In this document: one piece after another, positions 1 through 10,121 of the stretch
How positions within the stretch are numbered: position 1 is the stretch's first letter
How the letters are laid out: each line of letters begins with the position of its first letter
NCBI RefSeq assembly: GCF_000238355.1
Contig: NZ_AHCA01000008.1
Location: forward strand, 1 to 64,000
From: Pseudoalteromonas haloplanktis ATCC 14393
GTDB taxonomy: Bacteria; Pseudomonadota; Gammaproteobacteria; Enterobacterales; Alteromonadaceae
DNA: 64,000 nt
Reading direction: 5' to 3'
Position numbers and translations under genes: made by a program
Notes under the pieces: model-generated
Database searches by the model: none
Told to the model about the DNA's origin: nothing
What the model saw: only the letters and a program-made list of their open reading frames with translations

Positions 1-148
1 TTAAGATTGTAGGTCGTGATTTATCGCGACAACTAAAGTAGATTTACTAGCAGCTGTAAGCCATAAGCTTTCAGCCGTCAGAAAACAATTATCAGCCATT
101 TTCCAGATTTTAATTAATTGGCTCGTAAGAGCGAATTAATACCAAATT

Positions 149-267
149 TGCTTGGTGACAATAGCGTTTTGGACCCACCTGACCCCATGCCGAACTCAGT
201 AGTGAAACGAAATAGCGCCGATGATAGGGTAGCATATGCTATGTGAAAGTAGGTCATCGCCAGGCTC
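149..267 (+). rRNA. rrf: 5S ribosomal RNA
   Basis: The core CCCACCTGACCCCATGCCGA and the following GAACTCAG..GTGAAACG block are the conserved gammaproteobacterial 5S signature. The 5' end (GCTTGGTGAC) pairs with the 3' end (GTCATCGCCAGGC), as expected for helix I. The helix IV/loop D arm carries the self-complementary TAGCATATGCTA instead of the usual G-rich/C-rich arm, but it can still pair. About 119 nt, close to the usual 120. No 23S end is recognisable in the 148 bases before it, so this is taken as the last gene of an rRNA operon entering from the left. Ends are good to a few bases. Confidence 0.93.
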
Positions 268-396
268 CAAATTAGAGAAACCCGTTACAGCGATGTAACG
301 GGGTTTTTGTTGTCTGGAATAAAGCATAGCTGTCAGCCGTCAGCCGTCAGCTATCAGCCGCACAGTGTCAACCTGGACACCGTAGCGTGAGTTGAG
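253..396 (+). repeat. Direct repeat, copy 1 (5S tail, terminator, CAGCCGT cluster)
   Basis: This 144-base block covers the last bases of the 5S gene, its terminator, a run of CAGCCGTCAG-like heptads and a tail ending GTAGCGTGAGTTGAG. The same order and almost the same sequence return at 482-624. A third, looser cluster of CAGCCGTCAG units lies before the 5S gene at about 70-105. Confidence 0.85.
278..309 (+). terminator. Intrinsic terminator of the rRNA operon
   Basis: CCCGTTAC-AGCGAT-GTAACGGG stem followed directly by a T run, 11 bases after the 5S gene. An almost identical hairpin recurs at about 506-536 in the second repeat copy. Confidence 0.85.
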
Positions 397-481
397 TATC
401 TGATACTCATGGATAAATAAAGCCACAGACAATGAGAGCGTAGCATTTGCTATGTGGCTTCTCTACCGCTGTAGGCACTAC

Positions 482-624
482 GTCATCCCAGGCTCCAAAT
501 AAGAGAAACCCGTTACAGCGATGTAACGGGTTTTTTGTTGTCTGGAATAAAGTATAGCTGTCAGCCGTCAGCCGTCAGCTATCAGCCGCACAGTGTCAAC
601 CTGGACACCGTAGCGTGAGTTGAG
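482..624 (+). repeat. Direct repeat, copy 2, with a 5S 3'-end remnant
   Basis: A second copy of the 253-396 block, differing by a handful of substitutions and one indel. Just before it, at 438-462, GCGTAGCATTTGCTATGTGG resembles the 5S helix IV arm, so this looks like the tail of a second, mostly deleted 5S gene together with its own terminator (about 506-536). No complete 5S gene is present here. The rest of 397-790 holds no convincing gene. Confidence 0.8.
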
Positions 625-790
625 GACACCCACGGATTAAAGAACGCCACGACTAAGCCAGAGCTTTTTCTTTCATATATTTAAATAAGCTTTAAAATAG
701 TGTAATCAAAACTTTTCTCACTTATCGCTAAATTTTAGTGCTAACTGCGTTATAAATTTCCATCTAGAACAACCCACGTCAAGGAATTAA

Positions 791-1507
791 ATGTCTGATT
801 GTAGTTCGAAACCTAAAATGGTCGTTGATGAGTTTATTGCACCGGTTTGCCGTGAGCATGTGGAAATCTTATATCAAGACGATGATATTTTAGTGATCAA
901 TAAACCTAGTGGGTTATTGAGTTTGTCCGGTAAGAATCCGGCTAATTGGGATTCTGTTCACTATAGGTTAGTGCATGGTCAACCTGATATTACTGCTGCA
1001 TTCCCAACAGCTAAGTTAATTCATAGATTAGATTTTGGCACCTCAGGCATAATGGTTGTTGGCCTTAATCCAGAATCAACTAAGCACCTAAATAAGCAGT
1101 TTCAAGCTGGGACAATTAAAAAGCACTATATAGCGATACTTGATGGTTGGTTATTAAATGACGCAGGCCAGATTAATGCTGCGATAGCTAAGGATAAATC
1201 ACTCTTTCCATTAGTAAAAATTTGTAACGTGATGGGTAAAGTTGCAGTTAGTGACTATAGTGTATTAAAGCGCTTAACATCACCGCAGAGGACGTTAGTA
1301 CAATTTACCCCTGTTACGGGGCGTACACACCAATTACGTATTCATAGTCATAGTATTGGGCACCCAATACTTGGTTGTGATCTATATAAAAACGAATCTA
1401 GCGAACAATTGGCTGAGCGTTTGCAATTGCATGCCAGTGATCTGTTTTTTGTGCACCCGCAAAGCTTAAAGAACATACATTTTCATTGCTCACAGCCATT
1501 TTCATAG
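791..1507 (+). CDS. rluA: RluA-type rRNA/tRNA pseudouridine synthase
   Basis: Converts uridine to pseudouridine in structured RNA; the family type acts on 23S U746 and tRNA U32. The 238 residues align along their length with E. coli RluA (219 aa): VINKPSGLLS near residue 35, the catalytic motif HRLDFGTSG at 78-86 with Asp81 as the active-site aspartate, GRTHQLRIH and GHPILG near 180-195, and a C-terminal LHA..HP segment. There is no S4 RNA-binding domain, as in RluA and unlike RluC/D. The ATG has an AAGGA site six bases upstream. It stands alone between the rRNA operon and htpG. The exact RNA target is inferred from the family. Confidence 0.88.
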   Translation: MSDCSSKPKMVVDEFIAPVCREHVEILYQDDDILVINKPSGLLSLSGKNPANWDSVHYRLVHGQPDITAAFPTAKLIHRLDFGTSGIMVVGLNPESTKHLNKQFQAGTIKKHYIAILDGWLLNDAGQINAAIAKDKSLFPLVKICNVMGKVAVSDYSVLKRLTSPQRTLVQFTPVTGRTHQLRIHSHSIGHPILGCDLYKNESSEQLAERLQLHASDLFFVHPQSLKNIHFHCSQPFS

Positions 1508-1569
1508 CAACAATAAACGATCAAACTTTCATATTTCTCCATCTGTAGGTTACTTTTTTGCTCATTTGA

Positions 1570-1598
1570 CTTGAAGTTAACAAACCGCGCCCCATATT
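1570..1598 (+). promoter_or_regulatory. Sigma-32 heat-shock promoter of htpG
   Basis: CTTGAA at 1570-1575 and CCCCATATT at 1590-1598, separated by 14 bases, match the sigma-32 consensus (CTTGAA, 11-16 bases, CCCCATnT). It lies about 40 bases upstream of the htpG start, as expected for a heat-shock gene. Confidence 0.85.
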
Positions 1599-1639
1599 AA
1601 GTGCATAACGCAGACACTTTGCAAATTGGAGATATATAA

Positions 1640-3553
1640 ATGACTGCAGCACAAAAAGAAACATTAGGCTTTCAAACAGAAGTTAAACAATTACTAAACT
1701 TAATGATTCACTCACTGTATTCGAATAAAGAAATATTTTTACGTGAGCTTGTGTCTAATGCCTCAGACGCGGCAGATAAATTACGCTTTTTAGCACTTTC
1801 GAATGGTGATCTTTACCAAGGTGATGCGGATCTACGTGTACGCATTAGTGCAGATAAAGAAGCTAACACTGTGACTATTTCTGATAATGGTATTGGCATG
1901 ACCCGTGATGAAGTGATCAGTTCATTAGGGACGATTGCTAAGTCAGGTACTGCTGAGTTCTTCAAAAACTTAACAGGTGATCAAAGCAAAGATTCGCAAC
2001 TAATTGGTCAATTCGGTGTTGGTTTTTATTCTGCATTTATCGTTGCAGATCTAGTGACTGTGCGTACACGTAAAGCTGGTGAAGAAAAAGGTGTTGAGTG
2101 GCAATCACAAGGTGAAGGCGAATACACGCTAGAAGAAATTGAAAAAGCTGGGCGTGGTACAGACATCATATTACATCTGCGTGAAGACGAAAAAGAATTT
2201 GCTGATGATTGGCGCTTGCGTAGTATTGTGACTAAATACTCGGATCATATTTCTACGCCGGTACAAATGTTTAAACCAGAAGTGCCTGAATCTGAAGGTG
2301 AAGATGGCGAGAAAATTCCAGCAGTCCCAGGTGAGTGGGAGAGCATTAACCGCGCCACTGCATTGTGGACACGTGATAAATCAGAGCTATCTGATGAAGA
2401 ATATAAAGAATTTTACAAGCATGTAAGTCATGACTGGGAAGATCCACTTAGCTGGGCCCACAATAAAGTTGAAGGTAAAACTGAATACACAAGTCTACTG
2501 TATATTCCTAAAAAAGCCCCTTTTGATTTATGGAATCGTGACCGTCAAAGTGGTTTAAAGCTGTATGTGCAACGCGTGTTTGTAATGGATGACGCTGAGC
2601 AATTTATGCCTAGCTATTTACGTTTTGTGAAAGGTTTACTTGATTCTAATGACTTACCACTTAATGTATCGCGTGAAATCTTACAAGATAACAAAGTAAC
2701 CCAAGCAATCCGTAAAGGTTGTACATCACGTACTTTAAAACTGCTTGAGCGTATGGCAAAAAATAAGGCTGATGACTACCAAGTATTTTGGAACGAGTTT
2801 GGTCAAGTGATCAAAGAGGGTCCTGCTGAAGATGCCGCTAACAAAGAAGCGATTGCTAAATTACTGCGTTTCTCTTCAACACACACCGATGAGAAGGCAC
2901 AAAATGTTTCATTAGAGCAATACGTTGAGCGTATGAACGAAGGGCAAGATGCGATTTACTACGTTGTTGCTGATTCATTCACAGCAGCGAAAAGCTCTCC
3001 ACACTTAGAGATCTTCCGCAAGAAAGGTATCGAAGTACTGTTGATGAGCGACCGTGTTGATGAGTGGATGATGAGCCACTTAACAGAATTTGCTGAAAAG
3101 CCATTTAAGTCAATTACTCGTGGTGATTTAGATTTAGGTAATCTTGACGATGAAGAGACTAAAAAGGCGCAAGAAGAGTCTGAAAAAGAAGTTGCAGGCT
3201 TAGTCGACCGTATTAAGACAGTGCTTGGTGAGAGTGTTAAAGACGTACGCTTTACGCATCGTCTAACAGACTCTCCAGCATGTGTGGTTGCAGATGACAA
3301 CGATATGAGCTCACAAATGCAAAAGCTAATGGAGTCTGTTGGCCAAGCAGCTCCTGAAGCTAAACCTATTTTTGAGCTTAACCCTGAGCATCAACTTGTT
3401 AAGCACTTAAATGTTGAGCAAGATGAAGATAAATTTGCTCAATGGTCACATGTACTACTTGATCAAGCATTGCTTGCAGAGCGTGGGACATTAAAAGACC
3501 CTGCAGGTTTTGTGACTCGTCTAAATAAATTAATGCTAGACTTGAGCAAGTAA
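1640..3553 (+). CDS. htpG: HSP90-family molecular chaperone HtpG
   Basis: Cytosolic ATP-dependent chaperone acting with DnaK on late folding intermediates. The 637 residues show all Hsp90 domains. The N-terminal GHKL ATPase has [11 protein letters not shown] near 35-45 (ATP-binding Glu/Asn), DNGIGM near 80 and [11 protein letters not shown] near 123. The middle domain contains the [11 protein letters not shown] segment with the catalytic-loop Arg near 336, and the C-terminal dimerisation domain ends LMLDLSK. There is no MEEVD tail, as in bacteria. A GGAG site precedes the ATG and a sigma-32 promoter lies upstream. Monocistronic, closed by a hairpin terminator. Confidence 0.98.
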   Translation: MTAAQKETLGFQTEVKQLLNLMIHSLYSNKEIFLRELVSNASDAADKLRFLALSNGDLYQGDADLRVRISADKEANTVTISDNGIGMTRDEVISSLGTIAKSGTAEFFKNLTGDQSKDSQLIGQFGVGFYSAFIVADLVTVRTRKAGEEKGVEWQSQGEGEYTLEEIEKAGRGTDIILHLREDEKEFADDWRLRSIVTKYSDHISTPVQMFKPEVPESEGEDGEKIPAVPGEWESINRATALWTRDKSELSDEEYKEFYKHVSHDWEDPLSWAHNKVEGKTEYTSLLYIPKKAPFDLWNRDRQSGLKLYVQRVFVMDDAEQFMPSYLRFVKGLLDSNDLPLNVSREILQDNKVTQAIRKGCTSRTLKLLERMAKNKADDYQVFWNEFGQVIKEGPAEDAANKEAIAKLLRFSSTHTDEKAQNVSLEQYVERMNEGQDAIYYVVADSFTAAKSSPHLEIFRKKGIEVLLMSDRVDEWMMSHLTEFAEKPFKSITRGDLDLGNLDDEETKKAQEESEKEVAGLVDRIKTVLGESVKDVRFTHRLTDSPACVVADDNDMSSQMQKLMESVGQAAPEAKPIFELNPEHQLVKHLNVEQDEDKFAQWSHVLLDQALLAERGTLKDPAGFVTRLNKLMLDLSK

Positions 3554-3580
3554 TTACTCAAACAGTCACATTTTTATAAA

Positions 3581-3604
3581 AAAGGAACTTAGGTTCCTTT
3601 TTTT
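3581..3604 (+). terminator. Intrinsic terminator after htpG
   Basis: AAAGGAAC-TTAG-GTTCCTTT hairpin running into a seven-base T tract, 27 bases after the htpG stop. Confidence 0.85.
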
Positions 3605-3712
3605 ATAATTTCAATCTAGTCAATTGGTATAAGTTGCTTGAGTATCGGCGGCGCTTATGGAAGAATTCAGGCTTTAAAATAAATTATACTGATTTGCTGA
3701 TGTTTATAGTGA

Positions 3713-4381
<669 letters not shown>

Positions 4382-4408
4382 TTAACCATCATTTAGGTTA
4401 ATTAAAAA

Positions 4409-4431
4409 AACCGCCGATTGGCGGTTTTTTT
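4409..4431. terminator. Terminator between adk and tpx (convergent)
   Basis: AACCGCC-GATT-GGCGGTT stem with a T run on the plus strand and an A run on its other side, so it can serve adk and possibly the convergent tpx gene. Confidence 0.85.
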
Positions 4432-4450
4432 ATGAGTACGATTTGCAAAG

Positions 4451-5032
4451 TTATAATGAATTTAAAGCACTAATAACTGGATCATAGTTAGGCTCAGTCG
4501 ATAAATCAGCGACTAACTGTTTATAAACGACCTTATGACTGGCGTCCAAAACAAAGACAGCACGAGTCAGGAGTCCCATGTCCTTAATGATCAGTCCATA
4601 ATTTTGACCAAAGTCACGCCATACTGAATCAGATAGTGTTGTAACTTTATCTATGTTCTCAGCTTTGCAGAAACGTTTTTGTGCAAAGGGTAAATCAGCA
4701 CTGATAGTAAGCATGGCGATATTTGGAAATTGCGAAGCCACTTTTTCGTTAAAATGTTTGGTTTGAATGCTACACACCCCAGTATCCAGGCTAGGCACGA
4801 CGCTTATTAAAATAGCCTTACCTTGATAATCCGCTAATGTGATGGGTGTAAATGAGCCATCAACTACTTTGAAGTCTGGCGCTTTATCACCAAGGCTTAC
4901 ACCTTGCCCTAATAACGTGATTGGTTTTGACTGCACTGATACTTTGCCAGCATCTAAGGTGTTTTCGGTCATATCCGTAGCAAAAGCCATCGAACAAAAG
5001 GCACTAAAAGCAAAAGTAAGCGAACGAAGCAT
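4451..5032 (-). CDS. tpx: Thiol peroxidase (Tpx family) with an export signal
   Basis: Atypical 2-Cys peroxiredoxin that reduces hydrogen and alkyl peroxides with thioredoxin-type donors. The motif PSLDTGVCSIQT carries the peroxidatic Cys87, and RFC near 120-122 the resolving Cys122, spaced like Cys61/Cys95 of E. coli Tpx. E. coli Tpx starts directly with the mature domain. Here the 193-residue protein has about 18 extra hydrophobic N-terminal residues ending SMAFA, a plausible Sec signal with cleavage before Thr19, followed by a linker. This suggests a periplasmic form, so the reductant may not be cytosolic thioredoxin. Convergent with adk. Confidence 0.9.
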   Translation of the reverse strand: MLRSLTFAFSAFCSMAFATDMTENTLDAGKVSVQSKPITLLGQGVSLGDKAPDFKVVDGSFTPITLADYQGKAILISVVPSLDTGVCSIQTKHFNEKVASQFPNIAMLTISADLPFAQKRFCKAENIDKVTTLSDSVWRDFGQNYGLIIKDMGLLTRAVFVLDASHKVVYKQLVADLSTEPNYDPVISALNSL

Positions 5033-5234
5033 AAGGTATTTCCTTTAGAATTAACGCAATTAGCGTGAGTGTATTATAATCACCTATAGACACCAAGTGT
5101 TTAGTGCAATTTAAAATTGTAATGCATGGTTACATTGATTAACATGATGCAGTGATAAGTTTGTACCTTACTAATAAAAATAAAAGCACATTGGCTTGAT
5201 ATATGCGGCCAATGTAAGCGATCAGAGAGAGACT

Positions 5235-6239
5235 ATGTCAACATCGGTTCTTATTTGTGATGATTCTAAGCTTGCGCGCCGTCAGTTAGCTCGTTCGTTG
5301 CCCGATGATTGGGATATTAAAGTTGAGTTTGCTGAGGATGGGGTGCACTGTATTGAGCAGATTAAAGCGTTAAGTCCTGAAATTCTATTTCTCGATTTAA
5401 ATATGCCACAAATGGATGGCTATGAAGTACTGCAAGCAATCCAAAAGCAAGGCTTAAACGTTTTAACTGTGGTGGTCTCCGGCGATATTCAGCCGAATGC
5501 GCATCAACGAGTGATTGAACTTGGTGCGATAGATTTTATTCAAAAGCCCTGCGATGCACAAAAACTCGCTGAAATTATCGAACATCATGGCATTAAAGAT
5601 AAAGCCATGCGTGAACGGCTATCACATCGTTTAGGGGAGCAAGTTGACCCTGATGTGAGAGATATCTATCAAGAACTTACAAATATTGCTATGGGTCAAG
5701 CAGGAGATCTACTTGCTCGTTTACTGAATGTATTTGTTGAGTTGCCTATTCCGAATGTTAATATTCTTGAAGTCAATGAATTAGATATGGCACTGCGCTC
5801 AATTGACGCGAATGCGTCGACTTCTGGCGTGTGCCAAGGTTTTATTGGCGGTGGGGTTTCTGGTGAAGCCTTGTTATTACTGAATGATTCAAGCTTTAAA
5901 GAAATCGCGTCCTTAATGGATTATCAAGGTGAGCTTAATAATAAAGTTGAGCTGGAGTTACTAATGGACATTAGTAACATTCTTATCGGTGCAATTTTAA
6001 CTGGTTTATCGCGTCAATTAGATATGACGTTTAGTCAAGGGCACCCAGTTGTACTTGGACAACATTGTGATGTAGCTGATTTAGTGAAAGCAAATAAATC
6101 ACGTTGGCAACGTACTTTAGCCATAGAAATTAGCTATGGTATTGAAGACCACAATATAAATTGTGATCTAATGCTGTTGTTTACAGAAGATTCACTAAAA
6201 ACGTTGAAGTACAAAGTTGCTTACCTATTAGAAGACTAA
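5235..6239 (+). CDS. Response regulator with CheC-like output domain
   Basis: An N-terminal CheY-like receiver (about residues 4-120) has the acidic pair DD, phospho-acceptor Asp in LFLDLNMPQMDG, and KPCD with the conserved Lys. The C-terminal half has ELTNIAMGQAGDLLARLL and a second ELLMDISNILIGAIL helix, the paired pattern of the CheC/CheX phosphatase fold. No HTH is present, so it should act by protein contact, perhaps on chemotaxis signals or its own phosphorylation. The start is placed at MSTSVL, which follows GAGAGAG; an in-frame ATG 13 codons earlier (5196) lacks a good site. The GGDEF gene begins four bases after its stop, so the two probably share a transcript and a pathway. Confidence 0.82.
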   Translation: MSTSVLICDDSKLARRQLARSLPDDWDIKVEFAEDGVHCIEQIKALSPEILFLDLNMPQMDGYEVLQAIQKQGLNVLTVVVSGDIQPNAHQRVIELGAIDFIQKPCDAQKLAEIIEHHGIKDKAMRERLSHRLGEQVDPDVRDIYQELTNIAMGQAGDLLARLLNVFVELPIPNVNILEVNELDMALRSIDANASTSGVCQGFIGGGVSGEALLLLNDSSFKEIASLMDYQGELNNKVELELLMDISNILIGAILTGLSRQLDMTFSQGHPVVLGQHCDVADLVKANKSRWQRTLAIEISYGIEDHNINCDLMLLFTEDSLKTLKYKVAYLLED

Positions 6240-6243
6240 CACT

Positions 6244-7215
6244 ATGCCTGCTGCTGATTTTAATATGAATGAGATCCATTGGTTAATGGATATGTTTAAC
6301 ACCGTCGATATTGGTTTAGTGGTGCTAGACAGAGATTATAAAGTGTGTATTTGGAATGGCTTTATGGAAAACCATTCCGGTATGTTACCCAGTGCAGTGA
6401 AAGATAAAGATCTGTTTGATTTATTTCCATCAATAGACGAAAAATGGTTTCGTAGTAAATCTGAGTCAGTGTTTATTTTAAAAAACCGCTCATTTACGAT
6501 TTGGGAGCAGCAGCCCTATATTTTTCGTTTTAAAAACTATCGACCAATTACCGGCAAAGCCGATCACATGTATCAAAACGCAACGTTTATTCCGCTTTCT
6601 AATACGATGGGTGAAGTAGGGCACATTTGCATCATAATTTATGATGTTACTGATGTAGCTGTTAATAAAAAAGAGCTGGAAGAAGTTAATCGTAAATTGG
6701 AACAAGTAAGTCGAACTGATGCGCTGACACAACTAGCTAATCGCGGTCATTGGGAGAACACCCTTCGCCAAGAGTTTCTACGTATAAAACGCAGTGCTGG
6801 TTGCAGTACACTATTAATGTTTGATATCGACCACTTTAAAAAAGTAAATGATGAATACGGCCATCGCTGTGGTGACGAAGCACTTCGCAACATAGCCGAT
6901 TTATTGCGTAAGACATTGCGTGAAACTGATATTGCAGGGCGCTACGGCGGCGAAGAATTTGCAGTGACCTTACTAGATACAGATCGCCAAGGTGCTGAAA
7001 TATTTGCAGAGCGCCTACGTAGCCTGGTTGAAAATTCCTCTATTTACTTTGATGGACAGCAAATTAAAATGACAGTGAGTATTGGTTTTGCATGTTTTCA
7101 AACGCATTTTGAGCGATATGAAAAATGGATTGAAGCGGCAGATAAAGCACTTTATTTTTCCAAAGAAAATGGTAGAAATTGTGTCACTGCTTATCAGGAT
7201 TTAAATGAATCGTAA
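6244..7215 (+). CDS. PAS-GGDEF diguanylate cyclase
   Basis: Makes cyclic di-GMP from two GTP. Residues about 10-135 form a PAS-like sensor (VVLDRDYKVCIWNGFMENHSG), followed by a short coiled coil and a GGDEF domain. The active site is GGEEF, in RYGGEEFAVTLL. An RETD inhibitory I-site ends five residues before GGEEF, so product feedback is expected. No EAL domain or membrane segment, so it is cytoplasmic. It is translated from the same operon as the receiver-CheC protein just upstream, which probably controls it or responds with it. Confidence 0.9.
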   Translation: MPAADFNMNEIHWLMDMFNTVDIGLVVLDRDYKVCIWNGFMENHSGMLPSAVKDKDLFDLFPSIDEKWFRSKSESVFILKNRSFTIWEQQPYIFRFKNYRPITGKADHMYQNATFIPLSNTMGEVGHICIIIYDVTDVAVNKKELEEVNRKLEQVSRTDALTQLANRGHWENTLRQEFLRIKRSAGCSTLLMFDIDHFKKVNDEYGHRCGDEALRNIADLLRKTLRETDIAGRYGGEEFAVTLLDTDRQGAEIFAERLRSLVENSSIYFDGQQIKMTVSIGFACFQTHFERYEKWIEAADKALYFSKENGRNCVTAYQDLNES

Positions 7216-7220
7216 TACAA

Positions 7221-7250
7221 AAAATGACGCAACAGCGTCATTTTCTTTAT
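7221..7250. terminator. Bidirectional terminator between the cyclase and the SpoVR gene
   Basis: AAAATGACGC-AACA-GCGTCATTTT, a perfect 10-bp stem with T-rich flanks on both strands, between convergent genes. Confidence 0.8.
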
Positions 7251-7268
7251 CACTCGGTTGCTTGAATA

Positions 7269-8783
7269 TTACAGCGTAGTATGACGAGAATCATCTGATG
7301 GGCACTGTCCAAGAGTCGTGATTTCACCGGTGGGCAACTCTTGCTCAAGCTTTACTTTAAACCCCCACAGTCTGTAAAGGTGTTTTAATACCTCATCATG
7401 AGACTTTGCTAGTGGGATATTTTGGTGTGGCACATAGCGTAAGGTTAAAGAACGATCTCCCCTAATATCTACATCGAACACTTGAATGTTAGGCTCATGA
7501 TTACTTAAGTTATATTGTGCCGAAAGTGCCGTTCGTACGGCGTGATAGCCGTTTTCATCATGTATAGCACCAATGTGTAAGTTTGGATCTTTTTCGTGAT
7601 CGATAATAGTGAACAGCTTAAAATCACGGATTAATTTAGGCGATAGAAATTGGCTGATGAAACTCTCATCTTTAAAGTTTTCCATCGCAAAATGCAAGGT
7701 ATCTAGCCAATTACTACCTGCATAGTCAGGAAACCATCGTCTATCTTCCTCGGTTGGGTTTTCGCAGATACGGCGAATATCTACCATCATATTAAAGCCC
7801 AATGCATAAGGGTTAATACCTGAGTAATAATTGCTATTATAAGGGGGTTGGTAAACTACATTAGTATGGCTTTGTAAAAACTCCAGCATAAATGAATCGG
7901 TGAGTTTTCCTTCATCGTATAAGTGGTTCAAAATTGTATAATGCCAAAATGTCGCCCAGCCTTCATTCATCACTTGGGTTTGTTTTTGCGGATAAAAATA
8001 TTGGGAAATTTTCCGTACAATACGGATTACTTCTCGTTGCCAAGATTCGAGTAATGGGGCATTTTTTTCAATAAAATAAAGTATGTTTTCTTGCGGTTCA
8101 GAGGGAAAGTGCCGCTCGCGCTTTTTAGTTTCTTGTTGATGTGATGGAATAGTACGCCAAAGTTCGTTTACTTGCGATTGCAGGTAATCCTCACGCTCTT
8201 GCTGGCGCTTTTGCTCTTCAAATAAAGATATTTGTTGAGGACGCTTATAACGATCAACGCCATAGTTCATAAGGGCATGACATGAGTCTAGGAGGTTTTC
8301 GACCTCATCAATGCCATACTTTTCTTCACAACGAGCAATGTAGTTTTTTGCAAATAACAAGTAATCAATAATTGAACTGGCATCGGTCCACGTTTTAAAT
8401 AAGTAATTCCCTTTAAAAAATGAGTTATGGCCATAACATGCATGTGCCATAACCAGTGCCTGCATAGGCAGGGTGTTTTCTTCCATTAAATAAGCAATAC
8501 AGGGATCTGAATTAATAACAATCTCATACGCTAAACCCATTTGCCCGCGTTTGTAGTTTTGTTCTGTTTGAATAAACTTTTTACCATAAGACCAGTGGCT
8601 GTAACCAATAGGCATACCAACGCTAGAATAGGCATCCATCATTTGTTCTGCGGTGATCACCTCGATTTGATTAACGTAGGTATCGAGACGATAATGCTCG
8701 GCCACACGGGCTATTTCGTCTTGGTATTGTTGCAGTAACTCAAATGTCCAATCTGGCCCATCACTCATTCGTTTATCGGTCAT
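7269..8783 (-). CDS. SpoVR/YcgB family protein
   Basis: Third gene of the prkA-yeaH-ycgB group. The 504 residues match the SpoVR family in length (E. coli YcgB 510 aa) and motifs: GPDWTFELL near the start, HACYGHNSFFKGNYLF near residues 112-128, MNEGWATFWHY near 270, and QPPYNSNYYSGINPYALGF near 320. The HxxxH and NEGWAxxWHY segments look like metal or nucleotide sites, but the biochemical activity is not established. In enterobacteria the group is induced in stationary phase and nitrogen stress and works with the PrkA kinase. It starts 21 bases after the DUF444 gene. Confidence 0.9.
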   Translation of the reverse strand: MTDKRMSDGPDWTFELLQQYQDEIARVAEHYRLDTYVNQIEVITAEQMMDAYSSVGMPIGYSHWSYGKKFIQTEQNYKRGQMGLAYEIVINSDPCIAYLMEENTLPMQALVMAHACYGHNSFFKGNYLFKTWTDASSIIDYLLFAKNYIARCEEKYGIDEVENLLDSCHALMNYGVDRYKRPQQISLFEEQKRQQEREDYLQSQVNELWRTIPSHQQETKKRERHFPSEPQENILYFIEKNAPLLESWQREVIRIVRKISQYFYPQKQTQVMNEGWATFWHYTILNHLYDEGKLTDSFMLEFLQSHTNVVYQPPYNSNYYSGINPYALGFNMMVDIRRICENPTEEDRRWFPDYAGSNWLDTLHFAMENFKDESFISQFLSPKLIRDFKLFTIIDHEKDPNLHIGAIHDENGYHAVRTALSAQYNLSNHEPNIQVFDVDIRGDRSLTLRYVPHQNIPLAKSHDEVLKHLYRLWGFKVKLEQELPTGEITTLGQCPSDDSRHTTL

Positions 8784-8804
8784 ATAAATACCTCGCTGTG
8801 CAAC

Positions 8805-10091
8805 TTATGCTGCACCTTGGTGTTGACGACTCTTTTTAAATAGCTCACGGAAAATAGGGTAAATATCCTCAACATTACGAATGTGTTGGATAGCAAAATT
8901 GTCATGAGTTTGACAAATATTTTGGTATTCACGCCATAGACTTTGATGAGCTCGGGTAGTGATCTCAATGTAGGCGTAGTAACGCACATCTTTTAAGAGC
9001 TTGTTACGCAAAATTTCACCGCATTGCGGTGAGTCATCAGCCCAATTGTCGCCATCAGACGCTTGCGCAGCATAGACATTCCACTCACCTGCGTTATAGC
9101 GCTCTTGTATGATTTCATGCATTAGTTTAAGTGCACTAGATACAATTGTGCCACCTGTTTCTTGAGAATAGAAAAACTCTTGCTCATCCACTTCTTTAGC
9201 TTGGGTGTGATGGCGGATATACACCACTTCAATATCTTTGTAACTGCGCGTTAAAAATTGATAAAGCAATATATAAAAGCGCTTTGCCATATCTTTAGTT
9301 GCTTGGTCCATTGAGCCTGAGACATCCATAATACAAAACATCACTGCTTTACTCGTTGGGTGTGGCTGCTTTTCATAATTACGAAAACGCAGGTCGTAGT
9401 TGTCAATAAACGGAACTGCGTCTATACGCTTTTGTAATGCAGCAATTTCTTGCTCAAGTAAAGCAATGGCGGCGATATCTGGTTTGCCCTCAGCCATTAA
9501 TAAAGCTAGTTGCATCTGTAATTCAGCCAATTGCCGCTTTTTACCGGCAGTCATTGCTACACGCCTTGCCAATGAACCTTGTAAAGAGCGCACTATATCA
9601 ATGTTACTTGGCATGCCATCACTGCAAAAACCAGCGCGATGGGTCTTCATTTGCACCAGCTTATCTAACTGGTTCTGTTGTAAATTAGGCAGCTCTAAAT
9701 CTTCAAACAGTAAATCTAAGTACTCGTCTTTAGATATTGAGAATACAAAATCATCCTGGCCTTCACCGGAATCACTCGCTTCACCTTCGCCCGCGCCACC
9801 ACTGCCTTGCCCCCCTTGCGGGCGTTTAATTTTATCCCCGGTGGAAAATTGATCATTCCCCGGATGTATTTGTTCACGGTTACCGCCTTTTCCTTGATGA
9901 AAAGTTGGCTCACTGATATCCCGCTGTGGGATTGTGATACTTTCTCCACTACTGGTATCAGTGACGCTACGCTTATTTATCGCATCGGATACCGCCTCTT
10001 TTATTTGTTTTTTATAGCGCCTGATAAAACGTTGACGATTTAACGTGCTCTTATTCTTACCGTTCAGGCGACGGTCTATAAAATGCGCCAT
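8805..10091 (-). CDS. yeaH: DUF444/YeaH family VWA-domain protein
   Basis: Second gene of the PrkA operon. The 428 residues align nearly end to end with E. coli YeaH (427 aa). The N-terminus is [12 protein letters not shown], followed by a glycine/acid-rich low-complexity stretch (about 85-110) and [16 protein letters not shown] von Willebrand A-like domain starts near residue 245 with the MIDAS motif DVSGSMD. A later [12 protein letters not shown] block contributes further acidic residues. The family is thought to act with the PrkA kinase and SpoVR protein, as AAA-VWA pairs do, but its own role is not defined. Cytoplasmic. Confidence 0.92.
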   Translation of the reverse strand: MAHFIDRRLNGKNKSTLNRQRFIRRYKKQIKEAVSDAINKRSVTDTSSGESITIPQRDISEPTFHQGKGGNREQIHPGNDQFSTGDKIKRPQGGQGSGGAGEGEASDSGEGQDDFVFSISKDEYLDLLFEDLELPNLQQNQLDKLVQMKTHRAGFCSDGMPSNIDIVRSLQGSLARRVAMTAGKKRQLAELQMQLALLMAEGKPDIAAIALLEQEIAALQKRIDAVPFIDNYDLRFRNYEKQPHPTSKAVMFCIMDVSGSMDQATKDMAKRFYILLYQFLTRSYKDIEVVYIRHHTQAKEVDEQEFFYSQETGGTIVSSALKLMHEIIQERYNAGEWNVYAAQASDGDNWADDSPQCGEILRNKLLKDVRYYAYIEITTRAHQSLWREYQNICQTHDNFAIQHIRNVEDIYPIFRELFKKSRQHQGAA

Positions 10092-10121
10092 AAAGCCCCC
10101 TAAAATACTTCAGTTTGATTG

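Noticed and set aside
2959..3300. Antisense open frame of 113 codons inside htpG
   Set aside because: Shadow of a strongly conserved gene in another frame; no start context.
9400..9852. Antisense open frame of 150 codons inside yeaH
   Set aside because: The minus-strand product matches YeaH along its length; the plus-strand frame is its shadow.
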